Assembly (NCBI GenBank): GCA_946902985.2
Contig: OX336389.2
Span: 786,966,979-787,030,978 of the forward strand
Length of the DNA stretch: 64,000 nt
From: Meconema thalassinum
Taxonomy: Eukaryota; Arthropoda; Insecta; Orthoptera; Tettigoniidae
Direction of reading: 5' to 3'
Below the pieces are notes generated by a model. That model worked only from the letters and a program-made list of their open reading frames with translations. It searched no databases and was not told where the DNA came from. Shown piece by piece: positions 20,612 through 32,822 of the stretch (its first letter is position 1; every line of letters begins with the position of its first letter). The translations under genes were made by a program, and so were the position numbers.

Positions 20612-21826
20612 TTTTAGCCTATTTTTAATTATGAAAAAGTAGGCTTATGAGATCACCTTTTGTCCTTGTGTGTGTGTGTATGTGCGTGTGAGTGTGTGCC
20701 ACTATTAAAATCTATATGACTAGAGCGATTTCAATGAAACTCGGTAAGGTTATAGTACTGTCTTGTCTGACCCAGACTGTGCCTTTCAAATTTTATAACG
20801 TCTCACCAATCCAACATGACGGCTGTGCGAAGTATTTCACCGGCATTTTATATCTGCAAAACTCTTACCGATATCACCCTGAAATAATGTACGCTGATAA
20901 AAGGGCACTACTAAAAGTTCACTTATGTGACTTTCAAAAACCTGTTAAGTACAAAACGAACATGGCGGCCAAGCGAATTTGAAACATTTAAATAGGCTTA
21001 TCTCACGATTTAACCACCCGAGAGCAGTGAAACATGGTACAGCAAATGTTTATATAGATTGTAATGCACTGACCTCTTACTTTGTTCAATTTTTTACATA
21101 ACCTCGGGATGGCGGCTGTGCAAAATTCTGAAATTAAGTTTTAATTCTTGTGTCCCAATCATGTGATCGAAGTAAACGTTTGAATAATAAACCTACGCAA
21201 TAATCATCATCTAATGAACATAACTCTATGGCCTACATATATTAATATCCAAATATTTAGACGGTTCTCAATATCTACTAATCTATGAAAGCAATCAAAC
21301 TAAAATTTTGTATGTCGATAAAGGCTATGAACGTAAGTTCACCTATGGAACTTTCAATAACCTGGTGAGCTAACATCCAACATGGCGGCGACGCAAATTT
21401 TAAATATTTAAATGGACATTTCTCGCGATTTAACTATCCGAGCGCAGTGAAACGTGATACGATAAATACTTATACAAATTTTAATCCACAGACATCTAAT
21501 TTGTTTCAATTGTTCTCATAACCACAAGATGGCAGCTGTGCGAAATTTTGAAAACTCGTTTTTGTATTTCCTTTGTCCTAATTCTACGACTGAAGTTTGA
21601 ATAATACTCCCACGCAATAATCTTCATGTAATAGTACATAACTCAATGACTTTAGATATAAAAATCCACCATGGCGACCATCCGAAATATTTAAACGGTT
21701 TTTCAATATCTACGAATCTGTTACATCAATCAATCTGAAATTTTGTATGTCGACAGAGGCAATTAACATAAGTAGGATACAGTATATGAAAATAGGTTAT
21801 TTAGTTCTTCACGGAACTATTTGTTC
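20612..21826 (+). mobile_element. HINE-like non-autonomous repeat, copy A
   Basis: Starts TTTTAGCCTATTTTTAATTA with a partner arm AAAAAGTAGGCTTA, then a GT-rich microsatellite (20671-20700). Degenerate internal repeats of roughly 300 bp follow, carrying ACATGGCGGC and CGATTTAACCA. Near the 3' end is ATGAAAATAGGTTATTTAG, an inverted copy of the 5' end, then the hairpin TAGTTC-TTCACG-GAACTA (21802-21819) and TTTGTT. Subterminal inverted repeats, a microsatellite, central tandem repeats and a 3' hairpin are the layout of Helentron-associated elements (DINE/HINE type). It carries no protein gene. The class call is inference from structure. Confidence 0.6.
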
Positions 21827-21845
21827 CCTTTTTACGGACAAAAAC

Positions 21846-22215
21846 GGTTGTTGTTGTTGTTGTTGTTGTTATTGACTCTTTTAGGGGTTTGTGATATTTT
21901 GGTCATTCAGGCCCGTGCACTTGGCTGTGTGTTGGATTTTGTCTGATAATCTGTGTTACTGTGGTGCCTTTTCTACAGTGTGTATTTATAATTGGGACTA
22001 AGATTGGGAAAGAGGCGACCGCAGCATTAAGAAACCATCCCGGCATTTGCCTGGAGTAGAAGTAAGAGACCAAGGAAAACCACTTCTATAATAGTTGAGG
22101 AGAGAATCAAACCCACATCTTCTCAGATCTGCATCATAAGACTGAGTGTACCCTCTTCCAGCGCTCAGACTAGAATTACATTTCTTGGAAGAGCTGGGAA
22201 TTGAATCCAGGAACT
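21846..22215 (-). mobile_element. tRNA-derived SINE, family A, with (CAA)n tail
   Basis: Minus orientation: a (CAA)n tail (GTT repeats at 21846-21870), then the body motifs seen at 28371-28757 (CATTTGCCTGGAGTAGAAGT, GTCTGATAATCTGTG) and a decayed head near 22190. Confidence 0.8.
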
Positions 22216-22235
22216 TTGTGGCAGGACATTAATCA

Positions 22236-22929
22236 ATAGAAGCTAATCTGAAAAAGTAAAGGGACACACGCGGATGAGAAGCGGGTTTCCATATAAGTGA
22301 GAAGGCAGGAGTCACGTGAGAGGATAGAACAGAATGACAGCGGCCAGACGGACTGTAAAATTACCACCACTCAATGCGCGCTAGGGCGTTAGAGCTGACG
22401 GTTGAGGAGCCTCGCCCAGGGTCAAGCCAAAACAATGCGCTACTTGTTCGCTGACGACTTTAATGATGTCTGCTTATGCCCTTTAGGACTGCCTAAACAG
22501 TTGTGTCTAATTAGTTATCAAACTTCTATCGTAAGAAGGCTGAAGGAAACGGCTTCGAAGGTTTAGATTTAATATGCGTGCAATGAGGAGATCTCTCACC
22601 AAGCTATAATTGCCAATATAATTAACGGCACACAATTTCGCTCCTAATCAGGGTCGACAATACATCTTTTGGTATAAATTACAGAAGTGTCTTAACCTCA
22701 AAGGCGTTAACTTGAAATACTTCCACCAGTAACTTCCGAAGTCTACACTTCTTTAGTCATTATCCTTTACTCTTAAAAGGAAAGCTGAAATCTGAATACA
22801 ATAACTTTCATCTACTGTATTCTATAGCAAACAGTAAGAAATTGAATTCGGTACCATATAATAGGTATCAAGAAACAAAATGGGCTTTTGATAATTACTT
22901 CTTACGCATACTGACTGAATGTAAACAAC
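22236..22929. other. Gene-free stretch
   Basis: No feature recognised; a GC-richer patch at 22340-22460 is of unknown origin. Confidence 0.4.
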
Positions 22930-23030
22930 CACCACGTGGCGCAGTGGCTAGCATTGTTGGCTGCCACTTCAGAGGTCCAATGTTCGATTCCCGGCTCTGC
23001 CAAGAATTCAAGTCTTGGTATGGTCAGGTA
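22930..23030 (+). mobile_element. SINE family A, 5' part
   Basis: Head GTGGCGCAGTGGCTAGCATT and TTCGATTCCCGGCTCTGCC like the pol III box A/B head of family A; the body is diverged after about 23030. Confidence 0.7.
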
Positions 23031-23059
23031 CAAGGTTTCCCAGCCTCGTGATGTTAAAT

Positions 23060-24690
23060 AGGAACATGCCGGATGCTGTGGCAGGATGAGGAGCGACAAG
23101 GAACTAGCCACCCTACTGCATGTAAACCTCGGCTCAACATTTTAATACCGACACTGGACAGATTTTTGGATATTGGTTATTAAAACTCGGCTCCTGGCAG
23201 GGCTGGTGTATTTCTTGGAATTCACGTTTAGTTAGAGTTATCAGTCGCTGCTCTTTGCTTTTCCTTTTCCATTAGTTTCTTTATTTCCCTCGCAGACACC
23301 AACAGGGACCCTTTTTTGTATTCTCTTTTTCTTTGAATATGTACTTAAATTTATGGAAGTTTGTTTCAGTTATTTACCCTCTGGATTTCAACCCCAGCTC
23401 ACCACGTGGCAACCTGTCGAAGTTTGGATTCAGCAATCACAAGAATGGCTTCAAACCGCTCAAGCAGATGTCGTCGTTGTCGTCATCTACCATCTCCTTG
23501 AAGGCTCTACTCCATGAAGCAAATTGTATTATGTAGAGTGTTTTATTTTTACAATGTTACCCCCAGTGTTTAACTTCTCTTGTTCACCCCTCCCTTCTTG
23601 CTTGCCTGCTCTCCGTGTGTTTAAATTTTCCCGATCTCTTCTCGTCTGGACGTTTGAGTGGTATGTTCAGTCCTCTCAACGAGGCACATCTCCTTAACAC
23701 ATGAGGTGATCCAAATAGACGCCATGTCTAAATTTTGGGTGTAACGGCTGCAGAAAACTTCAAACTTCAATCCATCATGGCAAGATAAGTAACTACCTAC
23801 ATTGATTTTAACAATGTTTAAAAGGATTTAAACAACATTTGAATGCTTTTAATGAAAGTTATAGGCAGTGTTGGGATTTTCACAAAATTGTGTAATAACT
23901 GCCCCCCGCGGGAACTATCATTCTTAGCCAACAAGGCTCGCTACTGAAGTCATGAAATCTAGCATTTCTTGTACTGAATAAGGGAATACCTTCCCTACAA
24001 CGTGGGATTCTGCTAAAACTTCTTAGCTGTCTAAGACTCAACTTTTATCCTCCATGGGATTTCAACTGCCTCATTCAACTGTCAATTCATCTCTGGAAAT
24101 TTCCATTCGCAATAGACTCTTAACTGTGAAAAACTGTACTCAATCACTTCAAATTATTTCTAAATTCTAACTCAAAGTGAATTCATTAACTGCAACATCA
24201 AGACTAGATACAACAACAAAAAAGTCAAAGTGTAACTCAATGAACCTATACATACTGCAATAGTGAGAATTTACAATCTTTCAACAAACTTAAGTGCTAC
24301 AAACAGTGTCCGTTCAACGATCTTCCGCGCCGCGATTAGTTGAGAGAAATAAAATTGACCTGGACTCTAATCCCATATGTCCTATACTCCTACTTTCTTT
24401 TACAAACAATTTAGAGTATATATTTAAACTAGTTACTTTTTTCATTGAGGCCTCGTCTATAATAGGCGCCCACCCATTTTTGCTAAACTTAACATTTATT
24501 CACTCTGTAAAAATACTCGTGTGGTTATGGACCCACATTTTAATACGCATTTTTCCTGCTACGGCCAGGAAGTTACAATTTTCTAATTGTTAAACATTTA
24601 TCTAATTTGTGTAATCCAGGTTTCGTTAATACGACCTGCCCCATTAGAATTTAGCATTTCTTAAAATCTGTTTCAATATCTTAGTGGTTA
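23060..24690. other. Gene-free stretch
   Basis: Pyrimidine-rich near 23250-23650, AT-rich after. No gene or repeat family recognised; the small open frames carry no domain I know. Confidence 0.4.
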
Positions 24691-25172
24691 TAAATCCACT
24701 TATTAATCTCCCTTTTCTTCTCCTGCTGCGTCCAGGAATTTAAGATTAATTATGTATAGCCTTTTCGCTTATTACAAAGGCATTATCAAACTATTGGTAT
24801 TCTACCTAACCAATCTTACGAAATATTAAACCAAATTGTAAGTCCTTTATAGTTATCATTATAGGTCTTAAACTTTTTAATTGTATGCACAGTTCGAAAA
24901 CCCTTGTGAGGTTATTAGTGCTTGCAATAGGTAAATCCACTTATTAATCTCCCTTTTCTTCTCCTGCTGCGTCCAGGAATTTAAGATTAATTATGTATAG
25001 CCTTTTCGCTTATTACAAAGGCATTATCAAACTATTGGCATTCTACCTAACCAATCTTACGAAATATTAAACCAAATTGTAAGTCCTTTATAATTATCAT
25101 TATAGGTCTTAAACTTTTTAATTGTATGCACAGTTCGAAAACCCTTGTGAGGTTATTAGTGCTTGCAATAGG
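24691..25172 (+). repeat. Tandem duplication, 241 bp x 2
   Basis: 24691-24931 and 24932-25172 are direct repeats, both starting TAAATCCACTTATTAATCTC (first base differs by copy) and ending in GTGCTTGCAATAGG. I saw two differences (TTGGTATTC/TTGGCATTC, TATAGTTATC/TATAATTATC), so the duplication is recent. Non-coding. Confidence 0.9.
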
Positions 25173-26327
25173 TCTGAGACCTTTAATTGTTCTAAAACAA
25201 AAACAAAATGTTCTTTAACTTAAAATAGATCTGAGATCTAAATTGTTATTACTGTTCAACTTAATCACTATGTTAAATAAATTCTTTATTATTTGTTTTC
25301 TACTTCTATTGCTAGAAGAACTGTTAGACAGTACCTTCTCTTCCTAATTTTTCTCCTGAATTATTCTATATTCAAAGAAAAAGGCAAATCACCGAATGAT
25401 AAGTTTATTAAAAACTCAATCACTTGTTGCGTTTAGAGCAAAACTTCTATTAACAAAACTTATAAAGTTTCTCTTAGCTATCACAGCTAACTCAAGTAAA
25501 TTATTAAGGCAAGTATAGCTCGCTCAGCCAGCTTCCTTCTTGTAGAGATTTTCGCTCTGACGTAGGATTTACTGTTTAAAATTTTGGTTTTGTTCAAGTT
25601 AGGTTTGAGGTTTTCATCCTTTCTAAACATTTAGTCGGCACTCTGCTAGGTAAAAGTTTAGCCTTCTTTAAACGCAACACTTGGTTCTCTCTAATAATCT
25701 CTACTACTAATAATAATAAACATTTCATTAAAAGCCCAAAAGGTGCTTTATCTCTGCCCACTCTGGGGACATTCAGCCTTTCTCTTGGGGATCCGACAGT
25801 GACGGGTAATACAAATATCCCGGTTAATTCAAATCTTTCTAGCATTTCAGAATGCTTTAGAAAATCTCACCCTTTTGAAGGGAAAGTACATAAATCAATT
25901 TCATCTAACATACCTTTGCTCGCCAGCGCAACACCCTTCCCCATAGTACCAAAATTTACGCTCTGGAGGGAAAAAGGACTTAGAGATAGCCTGCCAGTAA
26001 CCTCAGCTCACGCCGCTCTCTCCGTTATCCTCGTTCAAGCTCCCGCTTGTTCACCTTACTTCCGCAGGTTTTGCTCAGTATTTCTATGTTTTTCTCACTA
26101 TTTCTTGATTATTTTGACTTGGCTTCTCTTCCTCTCTGCCTAGGATCGTTTCCACTCCTAAACCCTTCTCCTTTTACTTTCATTCATCTTCCCTCAGGTA
26201 GTGTCTGAGCTCAGGCTTAACCTACCAAGGGCCAAATAATAAAATCCAGTTAACGTTATCTATACATTTTTCCAGAAGGTTAAGTGAGGAAGCACAGTCG
26301 CTGCAAAATATATATATATATACTGTA
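25173..26327. other. Gene-free stretch
   Basis: No known domain in any open frame; small frames at 25594-25845 and 25799-26143 overlap on opposite strands and look random. Confidence 0.4.
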
Positions 26328-26865
26328 TATACAGGGTGTCTCAGTGGCCCGGGGAACAGAGTTCTAGGTTACAAAGAAACACGCCAAATAAATGGAGATA
26401 GTTCAATAACTTGCTTATAGCAGACGCTGAAAATGACCACCGTTCATCTCTTGGCACTTTTGAGCCCTGGCTTTCAAGTTGAGGAAGGCATATCACAGCT
26501 GGACCGCTGGAATTGTTGCAATCTCATCAGAACTTCGATTTTCTTAATATGGCGTGTATTTTAGAGATATTACCATTTTTGATCATTTTCAACTCATTTT
26601 TTTGCTGATTACAGCGCCATCTATCATGAAACGAAAAAATGTTTAATACAAAATTTACGTATTTTTTCACGGAGAATCCAAATCGGCAATAAAAATAGGG
26701 GTTCCTATTTAAGAATGCGACCCCGGGGGTGGTGCAGGGGTTTCGAGATTTATGTTCATGGATGTCCCTCTTCGAGGTGAAAAATGTTTATTGCAACTGT
26801 TTTTAATCCGAGTTGTATTTTTCGATATATTCCGAAAAACAGTTTTAAGTGCCTCACCCTGTATA
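26328..26865. mobile_element. TIR MITE, 538 bp, TATACAGGGTG ends
   Basis: Left end TATACAGGGTGTCTC, right end CTCACCCTGTATA: an 11-bp perfect terminal inverted repeat including the TA. No coding capacity. TACAGGGTG termini with TA are common in insect Tc1/mariner-related MITEs, so the superfamily is a probable call. Confidence 0.75.
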
Positions 26866-27784
26866 TTATTATTATTATTATTTTATTCCCCTTCTTGTAA
26901 TTCGTTTCTGTTATAACCATCTAGAGAAGAAAACACAAAAGTTATGCAATCGAGCGAGCCTTCCTTCTCCTTTACCTCGTTTTGCCGAACTTTTGAAAGC
27001 AATCCTACAGAAATCCTACAGCAGCGAGGAAGTCAGTGACTTTCAGTGACAGCCTGTGGGCTGTGCATGATAACTTGAGTATAGGCGGAGCGCAGTGACA
27101 CTAAAGCTGTGAGACGTGGCGGAAGTACTGCGTATAGCAGTGCATACACGCAGGAGAGGACAATCTTCTATTCGGGACTAAATACAAATGTGAGATTTAA
27201 CACGCGTTTCATTCCAAGTTTTTAACTAGTTGTTTACAATAATACCTAGTGAAAAACGTACGGGTGAAGTACTACCCTACCAGGGAATTGTTACCGCTAG
27301 ACGTGGAGCGCGGCTTTTGTGTATACATTACGTCATCTCGCCTCGTTATGGCTGCAGTGAGCGGTTGCGGAGCAAGAAGGGGAACGCATGTACATTGTAC
27401 AGTCATTCAATGAGAATACACCGCACAGCGCACGACCCAGCACGAATCATGCACACAAATTATATGCGATGAGGTTTCGCTGACGACGACTGAACGTCCA
27501 TCGCAGGCGTGTGGCTGGGTGGAGCGCATTAGTTCCGATTTCCGCCACCGGTAGCAATTTGCTGGTAGGGTAGTATGTCATGAAAATCGCCTGTTGATAT
27601 TTTGAATGAAGGTTCAAGATAGGACTGTCTCATTCTGCTATGAAAAGCTTTGTTTGGAGTCCATTGTACTACTGTGTCACGTATTTTTGCCACCACTACC
27701 ATGCTTCGAGCTTTCGCATTAGACCAGTAAGGAAAGTGTAGATGAGACTATGCAGTATTCAAAAATAAATTCCTGAAATGCAGG
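26866..27784. other. Gene-free stretch, (ATT)n at left
   Basis: ATT repeats at 26863-26882. The rest is not recognised; the part at 27050-27560 is GC-richer and could belong to the following decayed transposon. Confidence 0.4.
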
Positions 27785-28190
27785 TTGATTATTGATTGTA
27801 CGTAGGCCTACATTTAAGATAATCAACCTCCTACGGTAGATCGTGGAGTGTTTCTCTAATCCAACTACCGTGAAATGTTTAGTTAATATCACACCCAGTG
27901 GTTTGATTAGTCTTACGTCCAAATGCTACGCCGGGAGATGGAGTGACCCATTTATCACAAACGACAGTGGATTGTTGACATTGTTAGAACCTGATGAAGA
28001 GATCATAGCAAACAAAGGCTTTCCTGGAATACCAACAAGCCTTTCCAACCGAGGAATGATTGGCGTATCCCCTCCTTTTCTTCATGATGGCAAGCTGATA
28101 GCTGACGGGGTTAGGAAGAGACACAGTGTTGCAAGTGTTTTCATTTCGAAAGATGAATTTAACGAACTAAAATATACAATATTTTACAGA
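27785..28190 (+). pseudogene. DDE_Tnp_4 (Harbinger/IS5-like) transposase relic
   Basis: Translation gives IDCT near 27790 (first catalytic Asp region), then after stops and a frame change an open run with ECFSNPTTVKCLVNITPSG, ISLTSKCYAGRWSDPFITN, LLEPDEEIIANKGFPGI and GVSPPFL. These are ordered motifs of the DDE_Tnp_4 nuclease domain. In IIANKGF the family usually has Asp before Lys/Arg-Gly-Phe; here it is Asn, so the active site is lost. The C-terminal helical part ends in unrelated sequence near 28190. N-terminal domain and element ends not found. Confidence 0.75.
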
Positions 28191-28370
28191 TGCTTCCGAT
28201 TGAACTTCTGCCTCATATTGACGACATTGTTTATGTGTTACGTTCTGACAAATTTGCAGTTCCCTGTTTTCCAAGAATAACAATAAGAGAAATGAAGGCA
28301 AATATAATAGCTTGGCAATAACTACCGGTAAATATTTTGATTGACAACACCACAAACATTTAAGTAGCGG

Positions 28371-28757
28371 CGATAATTCTTGGCTGTCGCTCCAGAGGAC
28401 AGGTTCGATTCCCGGCTCTGCTAAGAAGTTTAATTCTGGTCTGATGGCGGGAACAGGGTACACTCAGTATCGTAAGGCAAAATTGAGTTTAGGTGGGTTC
28501 GATTCCCACCTCAGCCATCTTGGAAGTGGCTTTCAGTAGTTTCCCACTTCTACCCCAGGCAAATGCCGGGATGATACCTAATTTATGGCCACCGCTGCCT
28601 CCTTCCCAATCCTCACCCGAAGTACAAATACACACTACTGCAGGCACCACAATAAAATAGGTTATCAGACAAATTCTATATATACACCTAAGTACACGGG
28701 GCTGAATGACCACGATGTCCAACCCCCCAAATGAAACAACAACAACAAATGCAAAAG
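28371..28757 (+). mobile_element. SINE family A, near full length
   Basis: tRNA-like head with GGTTCGATTCCCGGCTCTGC. The body holds GGGTTCGATTCCCACCTCAGCC and CCAGGCAAATGCCGGGATG. The 3' part has TACACCTAAGTACACGGGGC, and the tail is AACAACAACAACAA. The best full-length reference copy of the family here (about 390 bp). Confidence 0.85.
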
Positions 28758-29005
28758 GATACATTAAATATTTGTCAGATGTGAGGGGCTCTAATTTTAT
28801 TAGAATGTTCATAAACTAGCCTGAAACAAGTTTGGGTAGATAATACATGACATAAAACCGTTCAATTTTATGAATAAAATTACGAGTGTAGCATATCTGG
28901 AGTCCTTCGCTAAGGATACTCACAGTTGATGATTCTTAGTGATGATAAATACAGGTCACATAAACTGATTCCTGTTAAGTGCATTAGTAGTTATTTGGAA
29001 CTGAG

Positions 29006-29325
29006 TTAAGTACATACCGGTATGAGTTTTTGAGGTCTATTATTATTCGTTTCGACTAACGTAAACTTTACTTCCCTTGTGTCTTCCACTATTCCCCTAT
29101 CCTTGCAATAGTTCGGACATTTCACTTCTAACAGTCTTTGTGTCCTACCGTCTTTTAGGCCTACAACGTTTCTATCTGGGCTTCCACGGAGCCATGGTTG
29201 CAATTTATGGACAATTACACCACAACAAACTGCTTTCACATTAATCACAACCTGATAGAACGAAATAGCCCGTGGTTCCATTCTTTCCCATGTGTAACAT
29301 CGTGTAGTGAACGCCCCTGAGGTTA
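29006..29325 (-). pseudogene. YqaJ-type nuclease fragment (second, different lineage)
   Basis: The minus-strand frame gives AVCCGVIVHKLQPWLRGSPD, then RLLEVKCPNYCKDRGIVED. PWLxxSPD and LLE(V/I)KCP are the catalytic Asp and E-x-K motifs of YqaJ exonucleases. It is open upstream of the ATG at 29281 to at least about 29320. Only the central catalytic strip remains; N- and C-terminal blocks were not found, so it is either an isolated exon or a relic. It differs from the 920-1855 copy in spacing and sequence, so it is not a recent duplicate. Confidence 0.7.
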
Positions 29326-29330
29326 GTCAG

Positions 29331-30270
29331 TTATCATAGAAGAAGCTAAATCATCAAAGTTTTCCCTCCTGGTTTGATGCGATGAACTATGCTACTCGCC
29401 AATATTCTACATTTCCATTTTTGGTACCAGTGCCATTCTGGGGGACTCGCCCTGTTCCCGAGTTGTCACGGAATTTTGAAGCGCTTTGTCACTGTTAATA
29501 TTGTTTCCAAATACCTACCGTTCCCTCTCATTCGAAGGTCTGAAAAGTATTTCTCCACGTATGTCACAATGACTCGAGCAATTTCAAAGTAACATTATCA
29601 CACTCCTGTTTCGAAAGGAAATTCTCAGCAGAATTTACTTTAAAAAATTACAGGTTTCCTACAAGTGCATTAGACTTCTGATTTGCTTTCTGCCTGAAAC
29701 ATTCTCCGTAAAGGACAAGTTATTTTTGCTACAGAGTTTTGTGATTTTTTTAAGGATATAATTCTTTATTCTTGGAATATATTTGTTTCGCAGCACTTAC
29801 TGAATTCGGTTCTCCTCAGGCTTGAAGCACATCAGTTTTAGAAACATAATAATGATAAATCACCGCAGCAATATGCTCACAAGTATTTCCACGACCAGCT
29901 GGACTAGGGCAAAGCGCGACAACATTTCGCTAAGTGTCATTCTGTGAAATATAGTAGTAAACATAATGTGTAAGTAATTTAATAAACATGTCAGATGTGT
30001 AAACATTCAACAATGGATGGGAACACAGCATAATATAATGATACTTGGTAAGACAGAAGCGAAACAGACGTTTGCCTAGTCACTTCTGCTTTCAGAAAGC
30101 ACTCATCTTCTCGCTTCAATTCCCCCACTTTATTAACATGCCCACTTATATAGCGATTTCTTCCTCTTCCAAGAGTTGATTCATTAAAATTCGGGTGTCT
30201 AATAGGTAAAAAGCCGCAATTAAATTGACTCTCGCACATGGCTTTTAAACGACTGACGCGACTTGACGGG
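29331..30270. other. Gene-free stretch
   Basis: No recognised feature. Confidence 0.4.
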
Positions 30271-30394
30271 AGATATGGAACTGCGCCCATAATCAGTGGT
30301 ATTTCCAGATCCTTTTAATTAGGCCGATTGAACTGCGCCCATAGTCAAGTCGGCTGTTAGCCCAAGGTCGGTTTAAGGGGAAGTGACGGACTGT

Positions 30395-30525
30395 CTCCCA
30401 CCACTAGCTTCTGCACTGCTGAGAATAAGAGGTCGTCCCCCGTCCCGATTAGCAGCTGTACTACGGGCCTCCAGGGGTGGCAGCTAATCACTCTAACCAC
30501 TACACCACAGAGGCGAATAATAATA
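30395..30525 (-). mobile_element. SINE-like tRNA-derived repeat with (ATT)n tail
   Basis: Minus strand: a pol III-like head (GCCTCTGTGGTGTAGTGGTTA) near 30490-30512. The AATAATAAT run at 30515-30533 lies on the outer side of the head, so it could be a separate microsatellite. Confidence 0.5.
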
Positions 30526-30797
30526 ATAATAATACAACTCTCTCTAATCCACCATAAATAACTACCCCTCTAGTTTTGTTATACAATGAAAAATATAATA
30601 ATCTTATAAATGGTAAGATTACCTCAAACTAGATTATTAAACATTTGCAATAACAAAACTATTTTTAAAATATGGTTAGGTTGTCGAAAACATCCCAATG
30701 TAACAGTTAATGCTAATATTGCTACAACAAAAATTAAATATTAGTCTGTTTTGAAAAGTGTATCTGTTTTATGTATCCCAGGCCAATACTAATCTCT

Positions 30798-30870
30798 TGT
30801 CCGCAATCTGGACAGGGTATATTTAGTTGTTCGCAATCTGGACGGTTTTTGACTTGTTCGCAATCAAGAC
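30798..30870 (+). repeat. Three tandem 16-bp motifs, TGTTCGCAATCTGGAC
   Basis: Copies begin at 30798, 30828 and 30855 (spacing 30 and 27). The first has TGTCC, the third ends CAAGAC. Non-coding. Confidence 0.8.
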
Positions 30871-31048
30871 ACAACCGATTTGAAATGAGTCACTTCAAAT
30901 TCACACCACTCGACACAACATAATTCGGGAGAGGGGTGGAGGGAGGGAAGCTACCTGACCGCTCTCAATGGACGCAGTTCCACTGCCACTTTTCGAAGTT
31001 TGATGCTAATGACCAGGGTCATTAGTGAAGCTTGGGCGCAGTTCCATA

Positions 31049-31796
31049 CAAGCCGACTTGACTTACCTGTCTCACATTACTTGTTTCGCAACACAGCGCA
31101 ATGCGGCGCCACTAGTAGTCTACGATTTCAAGGTTCGTGCACGGTGCCTAAATTCGGGTCTGTTTATTTATGTGAACATTTTTCTATTTGAGTGTAAACT
31201 ATAGAATCCAGCAAGCAAACCTCAATGCAGAAGCCAATAAAACAATGACCCCAAATACAACAAAAAATAAATATTAAGTAGGCTACATTTAGTGGTTTAG
31301 TGGGCTTCATTGTATGATAGGAATAGCCGCTTACCCATTATTTTCGTTTTTAGCAGATAAGACTTAGGCAAGTTCAGTAAACAAATACTACATCAAATGG
31401 CTGCCTATTAAAAATCTCAGTAGGCCTATTTGTTAGCCAATCTTATAAATCATACGCATGTATCGCTTCATCTCAATCGGTTAGGTTATTTTTGTGTGAA
31501 AGAACTGCTACGCAAACTTTCAAGTTGTGTTCAGCGCTGGACTGGACTTTAATAAGGAAACCCATAATTTCCTTGAAAACCTTCACAGTCACGAAAAATA
31601 ACATAAGACCATTATTGTATAAAATTCAGATTTATATATTAGTATAATTAAAACCGATTAACTTGGCATACAAAAACACACAATTACAAAAATACAGTAG
31701 GTAATATAGTAGGAATGTACAAGAGATATGATGACGAGAAGCCTCGTGAAGCAATATGGGCTAGAAGTGTATATTACTTTTCCCAGCGGGTACGCC
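31049..31796. other. Gene-free stretch
   Basis: AT-rich, nothing recognised. Confidence 0.4.
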
Positions 31797-32045
31797 TTGT
31801 TGCGTAGTGGCTAGTATTCTTGGCAGTCACCGCGGAGACCCTGGTTCAATTCCCGGCTCTGCCAAGAAATTGAATCCTGGTCTGAAGGCTGGAACGGGGT
31901 ACACTCAGCCTCATGAGGCAAAACTTAGAAGGGTCGAGTTCGATTCCTACCTCAGCTATCCTGGAATTGGTTTCACTGGTATCCCACTTCTACTCCAGGC
32001 AAATGCCGGGATGCTACTGTCCCCGATCTCAGGATAGTAGGCTGT
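31797..32045 (+). mobile_element. SINE family A, 3' truncated
   Basis: Head TTGCGTAGTGGCTAGTATTC and TTCAATTCCCGGCTCTGCC, body GGAACGGGGTACACTCAGCC and CCAGGCAAATGCCGGGATG. Confidence 0.8.
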
Positions 32046-32822
32046 CAGATATCCGCCCCCTCAATCGGATTGCCAATAATCAAACGCACCAGCACAGCTA
32101 CATCAATGAAAATGGCACTGACAGATACTATCGAGATTAGAGCACAATAGTTAACAAGAAATTATTGTGGAACACACCAAAATATACGGGGGTTCATACT
32201 TACCTTTACTTACCTCTTAAATTTATCTCGGGGACTGGGTTGTCAACTGGATCACTTAAAGTATGCCCACACAATAACCTCCACCATGATATTTACAATG
32301 AACCACAACGAAGACGAGAAACTTTAAACTGCACAATAATTTATTTCACATAAAGAATGAATTTAACAAAAATAAAACAACAAAATCCACGTGGCAATCA
32401 GAAGTCATTGTCCACATAACCATGTCTTCCTGTCGGACTTGTATACTCTACATACAATGTTTCAGCTTTCTCAAGCTCAAAATAACGTAATTAATAATGC
32501 ACTTGGAATGGAAACGGGATTTGGGACGAGACACATATAGCAATTGTTTTGCGTGTTTATACACATCACATTTTATTTATAGCCACAAGGCTATTGTACA
32601 ATACCCAAGGGGTATGCACCCCTTAGAGATCATCCCCCCCATCATCTGTCTAAATCTCATAAAAGGCAACCCTTTAAAAGCCTACCCAATATCCATCAAT
32701 ACTATAAGGGCAGCTGGCTACTCCATAAAGCAGCTCAACCCTTGCGTAATTATGACACACAGCGACATACTACAAACTGGTTCAACTATGCCACAACGCG
32801 CTGACAGAACAGAGGCTAAAGG
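32046..32822. other. Gene-free stretch
   Basis: AT-rich. One open frame at 32497-32895 has no recognisable domain and runs into the candidate promoter. Confidence 0.4.

Larger units (their letters stand above)
30274..31048. repeat. Segment bounded by 16-bp perfect inverted repeats
   Basis: TATGGAACTGCGCCCA (30274-30289) and its exact reverse complement (31033-31048). A third related motif, GAACTGCGCCCATAG, is at about 30330-30344. No target duplication seen. Confidence 0.55.

Noticed and set aside
30798..30870. CRISPR-like spacing of three short repeats
   Set aside because: Only three imperfect units with 11-14 base gaps in an insect-type genome; no array features.
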